From the NCBI GenBank assembly GCA_000934455.1, contig KN884495.1, positions 97,214 through 157,898 of the forward strand: a DNA stretch of 60,685 nt. The letters run 5' to 3'. Position numbers and translations under genes: made by a program. A model generated the notes under the pieces. The model was not told where the DNA came from. It ran no database searches and saw only the letters and a list, made by a program, of their open reading frames with translations. The DNA comes from Apostichopus parvimensis (Eukaryota; Echinodermata; Holothuroidea; Aspidochirotida; Stichopodidae). Shown here one piece after another: positions 37,916 to 50,100 of the stretch (positions are counted from its first letter, which is position 1; each line of letters starts with the position of its first letter).

Positions 37916-38116
37916 GCAATCACTCAGTCCGTTTGTTGAACTTTGTTCGTCTTCGCATGAGTTCTTGTCGCTATGTGCGCTAGAGCTACCATATTCTGTT
38001 TCTTTTAAAGGAGGACACTGGTCGACGTACTTGGGGAGGGGTCTAAGAAAAACACGATTTTGTCTATAAGCAAACTGGTGCCCTATTTGTAGCCTTATAC
38101 AGGGGTTCCTGCACAA
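37916..38116 (-). CDS. Candidate upstream exon, possibly the SLC34 N-terminus
   Basis: An ATG-initiated frame of 67 codons starting MCRNPCIRLQIG ends at a GTAAGC donor in phase 0, the phase needed by the SLC34 exon at 26586. The second half is polar and acidic (TEYGSSSAHSDKNSCEDEQ), as expected for a cytoplasmic N-tail. An internal TTTTTCTTAG acceptor-like site at about 38047 could shorten it. A compatible phase has a one-in-three chance of occurring at random, and the intron would be 11 kb, so this is only a candidate. Confidence 0.28.
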
Positions 38117-38173
38117 AATTTAGTGATCCAATCCAAAATTTATTTACTCTTTTCTTGCAAGAAATATATATCC

Positions 38174-38543
38174 CAAGGGCGTAGGAACCGGGGGTGCTGG
38201 GGGGGGGGGCGCCAGCCCCCCAGGGGCGCCAGCCCCCCAGTGAAAAATATGGGGTGGCGGAAGTATCATTCCGCCCCTCCGCTCCGCAAGTCAGAAAACC
38301 CCTTTTTCATTTCCAAATGAGAAAAAAATCTCATTTGGAGCACCAAATTGCATCTAAGGCAAGGTGAAAATGCAAATTTATTTACAAAATGGAGTGGGTG
38401 TTGAAGTGTGCTATATTGCACCAAATTGCATCTGAGGCCACCTGGAAATGCAAAAAAATTCCCTCCCCTTAGACCCCTCCCTCAGGCCGGCCATCAGTCT
38501 TCAGCCCCCCTCCCCCACTCAAAAGTACCTTCCTACGCCACTG
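38174..38543. mobile_element. hAT MITE with perfect target-site duplication
   Basis: 370 bp. The left end is CAAGGGCGTAGGAA and the inverted right end is CAGTGGCGTAGGAA. ATATATCC flanks both sides (38166-38173 and 38544-38551). The left part has a duplicated GGGGCGCCAGCCCCCCAG block, and CACCAAATTGCATCT occurs twice inside. No transposase. Confidence 0.85.
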
Positions 38544-38551
38544 ATATATCC

Positions 38552-41056
38552 TATCAACTAACCGTAATTACTTTAGTTCCACAAGCAATACAATTCGATG
38601 GAATGCCATTTGTAGAAATTCATGGTAATTTAAAGTTAAATATTTTGAGCTCTATGCTATGAAAACTTTCACTGCTTTTCCATGACATTTTTGTGAATAA
38701 GTTTAAGCTCGAGTAATGTGAACCACTAAGGTGTTCTTATGCGGCATTGAGACGCGTTAGGTGCGGAACTAGCAAGCGTCTGTTGTTGGTACAGTGCCTT
38801 ACATCACACTGTCTATGTTGTCATGATGTCACACGTATACGCGTTTGCTGGTTTTGTAAAAACTGCGCGCCAACTGTCAATACTCTACTACTAAAAGGGG
38901 CTGCCAGCTTTACAGCCATATGTTTCGTAAAAATCTTCCTAATTATGACATTGTTCACTAAAGGCCTATTTGATTGAAATTCCAGCCAAATATGCTTTCT
39001 AAAATAGCTATTGTCTACGTCAAAATTGGTCACATTTGGCAGACTTGGTTAAAGCCAATTTAATATCCGGATATGGTAGGCAATAATATAAATCCGCCCG
39101 GACGCAAACGTAAGCCAATAAAAGAGGACATGTCCGGGTATATAACCCCCTATAAATTAAAATTCATTTACTCACAACCAGTTTCGCGGATCTAATCACT
39201 TGTATTTTTCATTGATTGCACCCTCAATCACATCAATTCGAAGAATCCCAACTGTTAAAACAACAAAACAAAGTGTTACCATGTCGATTAACGAACATCG
39301 TTTTTATGCCTGGTTTTTTTTCGTTGTGCCAGATATGTTAGGACCCACAAAGAGTATGTGTAAGCACAAAATAAACTAGTGTAAAATTGCCTTCGGAATC
39401 TTGTTGATAAAATTCTGAACAAAACATGGAAAAGGTTTCTTATTTAACTACAAGCACCTCTCCACCCCACTGGGGCAGAATTTAGTCCAAAAAGCATGCA
39501 AAATGTTACATAATCATGTTTGATGTAGCTGAAATTACATGTACATACAATGAGAAAAGTATTTCAGTTGAGTGTGTTTATTATTTTATTTTTTTAATAT
39601 TTCCATCTCATAGCCAGCAAGAGCAGTTAAACATTACCAGTTTGCACAGATGCAGTTTATGTTATGAGATAAATATTATAGAAATGCAATACAATGCTAT
39701 CGTATTGTTTTATTGAATATTGGAAATAAAACAATGGAATAAATCCTAGTAACGGTTGTCCATATTTAAACAATCCTTTTAATTAATACTAGCTATGATT
39801 CTGGTGGGAATCAAACTTGAAACCCCTCAAGTTCTGTGCAACTGCATGATATTGTTGAGAGTTTGAGAGAATCTAGGCTGATAATCAAATATGTTGAACA
39901 ACCACAAAGATGACATTATTATTCAAAAGTTCACAAACAGGCAATTAGTGGCAAAGATATATGTCTTTAGACTTTATCTGATTTTCGTTGTCGACAACGA
40001 AAGTTCATCCTCACTATTGTTGTAATTGTCATCTTAAAGATCAGCGATTAAAAAACCATGCACAATGGATATCAACGTTACATAGCTATGTTTATTATTA
40101 CATTTTAATATCTATATCATTACCCTATTGCAAGGAAACGATCATAATTTAAATTAAATTATTATTTCTGATCTGGAATTATTTTACATCTTAACGTCAT
40201 ATCACTATAGAGTACCATCTTTCAGTGTTAACTTATAATCTTAATCCATCTTTGTTTGTTTGTTACTGATACAGTTATGTATGTTCTCTTAAATCAATAT
40301 GGAGACAGTTTTCATAAGTACATACTGTTGAAATAACCAAATTTGTTGCTGTTAGCACTTTAGGAATAGTACTTCGTAATATGAATTTCAGACTCATGCC
40401 TTTCGAAATATATGTAATTCAATTACCATAGCAACAGACATTATTTCTGGCAAATCTTTGCTATCAAATTAGAGACATGAAAAAAGCCTGGTTGTTACAT
40501 CACTGAGTATGTAAACCCTATACTCCTAGAGTAATTACTTGTTTCCACGGCAATGAATGGAGAAGATTATCAGCTTCTTCTCTGGCCGAGTCTTGCTTGT
40601 CTTAAGTGTTATAGCAATTGTAAGAAAATATTAATTTATAATTCACATGGTTTTAATATTGTGTATTATAAATAGCCAATCATGGTGCTGCTTATTCGCT
40701 CAACCTACAATTTTTGAGTTTTCAGGTAACATCCATATAAACATACTAATAACACATAAACCAACGTAGGCTATACCATACATAGGCTGGGTAAATACAC
40801 TGTTCACCATTCTTCATCTAAAGAACATGGGGCAAAGCAAATAAATATGCATATCCTCTTAGTTTTATGCCAAATAATGGCAAGAATATTCAATTCAGTT
40901 CCCATAAAAGTAATAAAACTCTACTGCAGGTTGCCCTTTGAGAATCCTATCTTATTCGTAGGTCTCATTTACTCTTTAGTGACTATCATTGGCTTAAAAT
41001 CTTTAGTAACTTCATACTGTTAGGATACACAGCCTAGCCATATGTGAAGAAATCCT
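38552..41056. other. Region downstream of IPO9
   Basis: AT-rich. The part next to 41057 should be the IPO9 3' untranslated region, but I see no AATAAA close to the stop; the first ATTAAA on the minus strand is at about 40655. No other gene supported. Confidence 0.4.
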
Positions 41057-41173
41057 CTATCCAGGTATTCCAATACATTTAAGCACTTCCATCTCCATGG
41101 GATTAAGATGTTTCTGAAATTCCGAATGATATGGGTGACGAGATAACTCCTGCAGGAAATGGGTCAAGTAGGC
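41057..41173 (-). CDS. IPO9: IPO9 terminal exon
   Basis: Encodes [19 protein letters not shown] to CIGIPG and TAG (41059-41057), matching the conserved importin-9 C-terminus. Acceptor CATGCAG. Confidence 0.93.
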   Translation of the reverse strand, partial: AYLTHFLQELSRHPYHSEFQKHLNPMEMEVLKCIGIPG

Positions 41174-44100
41174 CTGCATGGAAATCATAACGGAGACTTT
41201 AATATCAAGAAAACCATATTAACCCTCACGGTCTCTTTTTAAAGAAACCCCAAACCAGGGGATTGCCAGTTACAAATAAAAAGATTCAAATGAAAGAAAC
41301 TCTACCAGAACAGATTTCCTTTTTTTGGGGCTTTGAGTTATCCTGATGCAATGGTTGTGTTATCTCAAGATATAATACATTATACGATTATTCATACAGC
41401 TAATTTGTAAACAAATACCAGCATGCACCACAGCAACTGTAATTGATGATTGAGGGAATAAATCATTATTTCATATAGTACAGTGTGAATGTTTGCCTGC
41501 ACTTTATGTGTTAGATGTTCAACCTACTGTTCACTTCTACTGAATGCTTACCCTGGCCTATACCTATTAGTAACATTATAACAGATAGCTTTGCAACAAC
41601 CTTGGCGAAAGAAAGAAGGAGAATATTCCCCAACTAATGCTTACCTGAACGTCCAGCTCAAAAAGAGGATCTTGAAGGGCATCTGGATCATCATCTTCTT
41701 CATCCTCCAATCCAGCAAAGTCATAACCTTAAAGAAAACAACTTACAGTAAATAAACGTACATACATACATTCACGCATACATACATCCACACATATACA
41801 TATGCGTACATACATCCACACACATTATACATAGGGGTACTTTACATGCAGCGGTTTCCCATAGCTTTCAAGGTGTTTCACCCCTGCAGGGGGTGGGCCC
41901 AACCTTAGTAACCAATGACTGTTTACTTCTGCATTGAGATTTATGCATATCAATATATCAAAGCATGGCACCAGAACTGATTTAAGCAGAACCAGGCTCT
42001 TGAATTATTTAGCATTGAGCCGGGTTATCTCGGCAAACTTTCAGAGTTTTAAAGGGTCGTAGTGTGCCTAGCTGAAGTTTTAACTGAGTGTTGTGCTACT
42101 GTAGGAGACTCAAGTAACGTGATTGTATCTACAAGATTGTGATTAGCCACAGGATGCAATTTAGAAATACATGTTAGCTAACACACAAACAGAAAGTTGA
42201 TTAACACAATATAATACCTGGATATTCCGATGCTAGTGCAAATTCTGGTAACTGTAGTCCGTTGTCGTTGGAAACTTCATCCTCATCTTCGATATCATCG
42301 TCTTCATCTTCCCAGCCGTCATCCTGCATAAAACACAAATTGAGGGCCGGATCAACGAATGATCAAATTAAAAAAAAAAAAATTATACAAACCAATGTAC
42401 TGTAATCCATTTATTCTGTTGGGAGCAACAGGGACACTTTTTGGGAAGACAATACATATGGCATTTCAACTCCATATATTGCTGCTAATTGGTTGCTTGG
42501 TGACTTGTACTTGCCAAGTGACTTGTACTTAATATAAAAAATACATTTACTTTATTCTTTGCTTTTGTGGGTCAAAAGTCAAAGGTTACTCGAGCAACTC
42601 GTCGATCATTAATGCCATGAAGTTCCATGCGCATGATCAGATTTTGAATTATTGTACAAAATAGTCGTAAATATGTTATATTGAAATAAGCAATTAAAAT
42701 GTTAAGATGAATTTCACGAATCCCACCTTAATTGTTTTATACACATCCCTTCAAAATGTGATTTGCTTCCAATAGCCATGCAGCATCAAAAAAAAATAGT
42801 AAGATTTATAAAAAAAAAATATATTTGTTGTTCTAAAGTTAAGGAGTTTTTTAAATTGAATTTCCCGATGAGAAAATGTTCGATAAAGTATAGGTGTAAG
42901 ATAAATTTCATAAAGGAGAAACATTGAAGCTTTGCTATTATTTATTCTTTAAAAAGCGTCAACGGAACCTGTGTAAAGAAATCCTCTCTCATTCATTACC
43001 GCAGGAAATTGCTCATAGTGATAGGTCAGAATGTCATTATGGTAATTAGCTGACTTTCCTCTTATGGTCTTGAAGATGTGACACAATTGCAATGTTCACG
43101 CAGCTGTCAAAGCACTCTGAGTTCAAGGCTTGTGACTTAAACATTAATTTTATATACACTAACAGTGTATGTTTCATACAGGATATCTGTCAAGTCAACT
43201 TCCAGGTATTACTTTAGTTTCAATACCAACATAAAAATAATAATTACCTCAAGATCTCCAGCAGATGCTTGTTTTGAGGTTGTCGTTTCCATGGCGATTG
43301 ACAGGTCGTTGATTAGTAGCTTGTATATCTTGACAGCTATTGGTATCATCGTCCAATGCTCAGGCACTGAGAGTAAGACCGAAAGAGACAGCAGTTTAAC
43401 ATACCGTTTTAAACATTAACTTAACATATGTTAGCTTTTAGCTTCTCCATGTTGTAGATAAAGTGAAAACTGCACAGATTGATGTTATCTGCATTTCTAA
43501 GAGATTAAAAGACTAAAAACTGGACCAACGTTAACGACCATCAGATTAATGTAATTTTGTACAGTAGTAATGAACATGAACAATGCACAATTTAGTGTTA
43601 CCCTTTTCCTCTTTTTTCTCTCTTATAATTTCAAAATTCAAACTTTTGGTTCACCCTAGCTAAACAATAATGAAACCTAAGTGACAATTTCTACATGAGA
43701 ATGTACCTTTAAATGGCAGAATACTGCTATTATTTTCTCTTTTATATTTCTGAGCATTGTCATATTTTGTCACAGATATGCAAGGAAAAACAAAAAGATG
43801 CAAGACAAACTCACTGTTGGCAGCTTTTGACCTTGTTCTGATTCCTTCGTTCTCGTTGAAGACCTGATCACCTTTGACCTCGATACCATCCAACCTGTTA
43901 TCACTCGTTGCAATACTGTGTTGTAGGAGTTTGGAGAGGGCTGTTATACTGCACGGAACAAATTATGAGAAAGGAATCAGACCTGACACAACTCAATAAC
44001 AAATCTATTCACTTCTCTGGCCACATGAAATTCCCTCAGCAACTGCAAAGTATTGTTTTTCTCCGGCTTCGGACTGCCATCCCTAGCAAAGAAGCGGCTA

Positions 44101-47100
44101 TATGGTTATCGCCATCAACTAAGGACAAGATGGCTCAGTTGTTAGAGTACTGGACTTGAAATCGTCAGCTCACTTGAATAAATCCTCTTCTAGCCAAAAA
44201 TTGTGACTTTCCTGTCCCTAAAACTTTGAAGTACAAACACTACTTCAAACCAGATAATAATATAAGAACGTTAAGTTCTGTCACATATATATAACAACAA
44301 TTCGGTTCACTCTTAATACGTTTGAAGGAAAAAGGATGATGGGAAAATTGAAGAGGACAGAAATAAAATGGAAATCGGACCGTAGTGTTGTCCTGAAGAG
44401 ACTACTCCTATGGTGTTGATTGTCCAGGATAGATGAGATTGTGGAGAGAGGTTTGTCAGTCGATGTGCATGCTTTATTAGGCCATCTTTTCATTTTTGTT
44501 TTTTCAGCACTCACGTGCTTACTTCTGCATATCTGTTAAAGGTATTGAAGACCTTCCGTTGCTTGCAAATGACGTTTTCTTCTTGTTGCTACAAAATGCA
44601 GACAGTAATGAAACGTGATACCTTGTTATCTTTTATCTAGACCTGAGATGTCCACACTGCATTGTACACTGTGTTGTGGGTATTTACCTTAGCTGTATGT
44701 ATTGACTGTACACTAGTGTCTAATTACCGATGGTAGCAAGCTGTGTGTGTATTTTCTGGGATCGATCGTGGTGTCTAACACTTCTGTTGCACCTCAATCG
44801 AAACTAGGTCAGATTACCGGCATTAGATGATTCTTTGTGCGCGAGTCTTCACTCCCTTTAAGTGACATGACAGGGTAGGCTTACCTGACTTTGCTATCGT
44901 AAGCTCCGTAAAAGATAACATGTCTGGATACCCACTCCACAAGAACAAACTCTAAGGCTGGCTTCCCCGTCGGCCCGGGAACGCTGTAAAGGAACTCCAA
45001 GACTGCACTGATTTGGGAGTGCATAAGGTGAGCATACACCATGATGAGAGACTAAAGAGAGATGGGTGGAAGATTGTAAAATCGTATTATTAATAAATGA
45101 GATAAGTGATGATATGGACATTAGAAAATTTAATGATAGTTGAATAGCATTACTGTTTTTAATTCTCACCAAACTCTTACTAGCATTTTTACATGGTGAT
45201 TCTGTTTTAGTTGAGGGTTCGTTTCCAACGGAAACTAAGTTGAAAACCAATACAGAGTGTGATGATCATGGATTAATTCGATCATATATCAAGTATGCGC
45301 TCTTCTTAGATACGTATTCAGAGAATGACAGCATTATCGACGGTACTTTATCCTTACATTATTTTGTTTGAACATTAGGAAAAAATCAATTTCCAATACT
45401 TGGGTTTGACATTGTATAAACTCATGCCGCTGAAGGATTTACCATACAAAGATCTTGCACCCACCTCTAGCCCAGAAAGTACATGCTGCGAGAGGATTTA
45501 CCATACAAACCCTTGCGCCCACCTCTAGCCCATAAACTACATGCTGCGAGAGGATTTACCATACAAAGACCTTAGGCCCATCTTACCCCATAAACTACAT
45601 GCTGTCAGAGGATTTACTATACAAAGACTTGCACCCACCTCTATCCTATAAACTACATGCTGCGAGAGGATTTACCATACAAAGACCTTGCACCCACCTC
45701 TATCCCATAAACTACATGCTGCAAGAGGTTTTACCATACAAAGACCTTGCACCCACCTCTAGCCCATAAACTACATGCTGCCAGAGGATTTACCATACAA
45801 AAACCTTGCACCCACCTCTAGGCCATTCTTACCTGCATCACGCTCATTGTCTCTGACTGTTGCATCTTACTCAACACCATCCTCAGCATCATCTCAATGT
45901 CCTCTCCGAGTACACTCCCAGCCTTGGAGATCAAAATGGCCACCAATCTCCCAATAAATGCAGCAGCGTACTCTGGGTTTGAGGGATCTAGCAGCTTTGA
46001 TATCACCTGTACTGTGTACTTGAGTCCGCCGTTACCGGATCCATCTTTCCAATTCGCTAGCTGATCGTAAGAGACTGATATGAAGGCCCTGACACACTCT
46101 CCACCACTCTGAGGTTAAACACAGATATAATCACATTGTGAATCATGAAGTTTTGAAACAGCTCTCTTGAACTATACAAAGAAAGCTTGTGCTGAACTAC
46201 AAAACTTAGCCCCAGCCTACAATCCTTATTACAGCCATATTTGCTGATTGTGTTTTTAGCTGCATGACTGATCTGCTACGTTAGTTTCTTTCAAAATGGC
46301 TGCTAAACTTGTACTTAAATGAGCTACATATTGTTGCACTTCATATAATTAAAAGAGGCTGCCTAATCTAATGTAGATATGTGTGTGAAGACGCTCTCCC
46401 CGTCCATTTGTCAGAGTAAACCATGGAAACTGCGTCATCAATCTGGCTCCTTTCTTATAGCGAATCAATATGATATCCAAAATGTTACCATCTTTGACAT
46501 GGATCCATACCTGCATGACTGCATTGTCGTCTGAATTCATGACACAATGTACAACAACAGGGAAGGCATCGTTGAGGAAAGCATCTGGAAGAGGCACAGG
46601 ATTGCATCTGATGGTGGTGCATATAACATCCAAGGCGGCCTATCATGAAAAAGATGTAAATGTTAAGAGGGCCTTGAGATCGGTCTTGTTTTTAAGCAGA
46701 AAATTTATGATCAAGAATTTACAGACTGGAAGAGCAAATCTTTTCGATATGGACCATTCATCGATGCATCTATTAGTCTTTCTCATTTTGTCCACTCAAT
46801 CATTCCGTTACAAACACAATCTTGTTTCATTAGCAACGTTTTTTGTTGTAAAAAGATCCTATCAAAAATGCACTTGTGAATTTGTTTTCTTCATGGAAGA
46901 ATTTGAGCTTTAATGTCAGAAATTAATCCTCATTATCCTGCTCTCTTCTCCCTCCCCCCCCCATCCCTCCCCTGGCTCTACTGCTCCTCGGCTCAAACAA
47001 GAGAACAGTTGTAAGATGTAGTTTTTGCCAGGGCCAAATAGCGGCTAATTAAATCTTCTAAATCCTCATCAATATCACCTTGCTTAATATTAGAGAGAGA

Positions 47101-50100
47101 ATACAAGAGTAGTGTTAATAAAGCACTGAAATTTAAAACAGGCAACTCTTAACATTTACTTGTAGAACAATAGAGATCTATGGAGTGTTAGCTCAGTGGT
47201 TAACGCCGGTGCCTTCCAATCATAAGATTCCAGATCGAGTCACTCCAAGATAAATGTATGTCGTCAAGTTACAGAGTGGATGTTAAATAGGAATCTAAGA
47301 GACTGACTTCGGTCAGCTTGCGGCTTTGATAAACCAATGAGGCTTCTTCGCAAGTTCCTGCTTGCAGGAGGATCTAAATGCTTGACTATGCAGTATGTTT
47401 ACTTATAAATACAGTATTTCTTTGTATTCATTTCTGTGGAGGTTTCATACTCTGTGACATTTTCACCCACTGCCCTGATGTCACTTACAGACTGCAGACC
47501 CATTGGAACTTTGTCTGGTGTGGATCTCAGAATACTGATTAAGGTTGGTAGCAGTCTGGCTTGGATCTGGTCTCGGCAACCGCTGGTGGAAGTTAGTTCG
47601 CGGAGAATATCTTGAGTCAATGAAGCAATCAAGGGATCTGGAATTCAAGAAGAGACAGGACCAACCAAACATACAAACTATTATTATCATATCGTAACGA
47701 TGTAAATCTTACAGTAGTTTAGTTCAGAGGCTGAAAGCGACAAACCATAACCACCCCCAGAGAAGTTTTTTTTCGCAGAATACAGTTAAATTTCCATGCT
47801 TTTTATTTAAGAAAAATCACCTACGAACGTGCCTGCGAACGTAAACCAAATGACTTAACTGAACCGCTCTCAAACCCCAATCCCCTTACATCGATACTGT
47901 AACCATGATGAGATCACTACAATGTCACGTCAAGGGAGTATCACTTGTCCCTTGGAAATTCCAAGCAAAATAACCAGTTTTTGAAAGACAAGTTTGAATG
48001 AATTCCTATAAGTAACCATCTTATACCAAATACACAATCCAAAGTAACATTTTTGTTGTTACCAAGTCAGGAATTAAAAATAATGCTCTTTTCTTATGTT
48101 TCCTCACAACCTGCCAAAAATATATCACAAATTCTACTGTTCAAAGTTCCTTGAAGGTTTTAAGCAGAAACTCATTTGAAATGTAGTACGCTGCAATAAC
48201 AGAGGAGAGCTACCACATTAGCAAAACCTTGTTAAAGGTTTACGTTATCTCTGCCATAACAGTATATTGAATAGCTTACACCATTTCTAATTTTTGTCTA
48301 GTGTATTATGCTCGGTGTAAGAAACTATAGATCAAATGCGACCAGTTACTTTAAACGGCATGAAAAGAAAAGTAACTATTCCACACAACGGATTGGTGAA
48401 TCTTACCATCACTATACTTCAGGAAGAGAGCTATCGAAAGAGGCCCAACTTTAGGTTCAACAGTTGCAGTGAAATTCTCATCAATCTAGAAAATCAACAG
48501 TAAAAAAATGTAATCAAAAACATACTTCATCAACAAATGCATTCGTGGCAATTCTATACAGACAAACAGCTGTGGTCTAGATACTCGTTATGGCAACTTC
48601 TGGCAATTTTAATGAGTTCAACTGTGACAAGGTAAAAGTAAGCCTAACTTGAAAGTGCTATTAACTTTGTCCAGGTGATTTTTCTTTTTTACAAAACTGA
48701 AGTCAAATAATGATGTATAGTTGCAAAGCTTACATCCAAAAACATCACTTTCCACTAAAACTATTTCTGCTTTGGCTTAACGCTTTATATATCAGCTCTA
48801 CTGCTAAACTTGCGTCTAATGAANNNNNNNNNNNNNNNNNNNNNNNNNNNNNNNNNNNNNNNNNNNNNNNNNNATAGTTGCAAAGCTTACATCCAAAATC
48901 ATCACTATCCACTAAAACTGTTTCTGCTTGGCTTAACGCTTTATATATCAGCTCTACTGCTAAACTTGCGTCTAATGAAAAAGAGAAAAGTAGTATACCC
49001 AAGTTATTCTTTCTACAGCTTTCTTTGTACTTGTTATTTTCATATTGAAACTAAGGAGTAGCTCTTTGGAGGTGATTCAAGTAAATTCAGATACGATTCC
49101 ATTCTCTAAGGTTGACTGTGCCTTGATAGGTACCGAAACGTCACCATTAATAGTGACGATAATTCTACAGAAACCTCCACTGGTACTTTACCACATATTA
49201 CAATGTCTTAGATAATAATATAGTCTTTGACTCAGAAAACTCCACATTGAGACATTTTGACACTATCCAGGTGTAAAATGTTCCCACATTTCAAAATGAA
49301 TTTAGAATGATTGCACTAAGAAATGTGGCTATCATTCACAGCTTTGGAAGAGCATGCGAAAGACAGATAAATAGCATGAAACAACTTCCCAGGACAGCTA
49401 AGAAAAATTCTTGCACCATTTTGGGAGATATCACAAAGTGAACGTTCCTTCACACGCAAGGGTGAAGACTTGATACAAGTCTAAAACATGACCTCATAGC
49501 CCCACATGTGCTTTATGTCTGTTACATTTTCCTCTATTTTATAACAATGTTTATTTTCTATTATGAAGCATCTAACATATAGAAGCTTTCTAACATGACC
49601 TAATGATGGCAGCGGTCGCAGTGTCAACACTGTTAACATTCTACCTCGGAAAATGTTGAAATGGAAAAACTTCTGGCAATTTTAATGAGTTCAACCGTGA
49701 CAAAGAAAAAGTAAGCCTAACTTGAAAGTGCTATTAACTTTGTCCAGGTGATTTTTCTTTTTTACAAAACTGAAGTCAAATAATGATGTATAGTTGCAAA
49801 GCTTACATCCAAAATCATCACTATCCACTAAAACTGTTTCTGCTTGGCTTAACGCTTTATATATCAGCTCTACTGCTAAACTTGTGTCCAATGAAAAAGA
49901 ATGAAGTAGTATACCCAAGTTATTCTTTCTACAGCTTTCTTATTTCACTTGTTATTTTAATATTGAAACTAAGGTGTAGCTCTTTGGAGGTGATTCGAGT
50001 AAAGTTCAGATACGATTCCATTCACAGTTGACTGTGCCTCGATAGGTACCGAAACGTCACCATTAGTAGTGACGATACTTCTAGAGAAACCGGCCAGAGT

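Noticed and set aside
46470-46913. 147-codon plus frame
   Set aside because: It is the antisense shadow of the IPO9 exon at 46511-46639 running into the intron.
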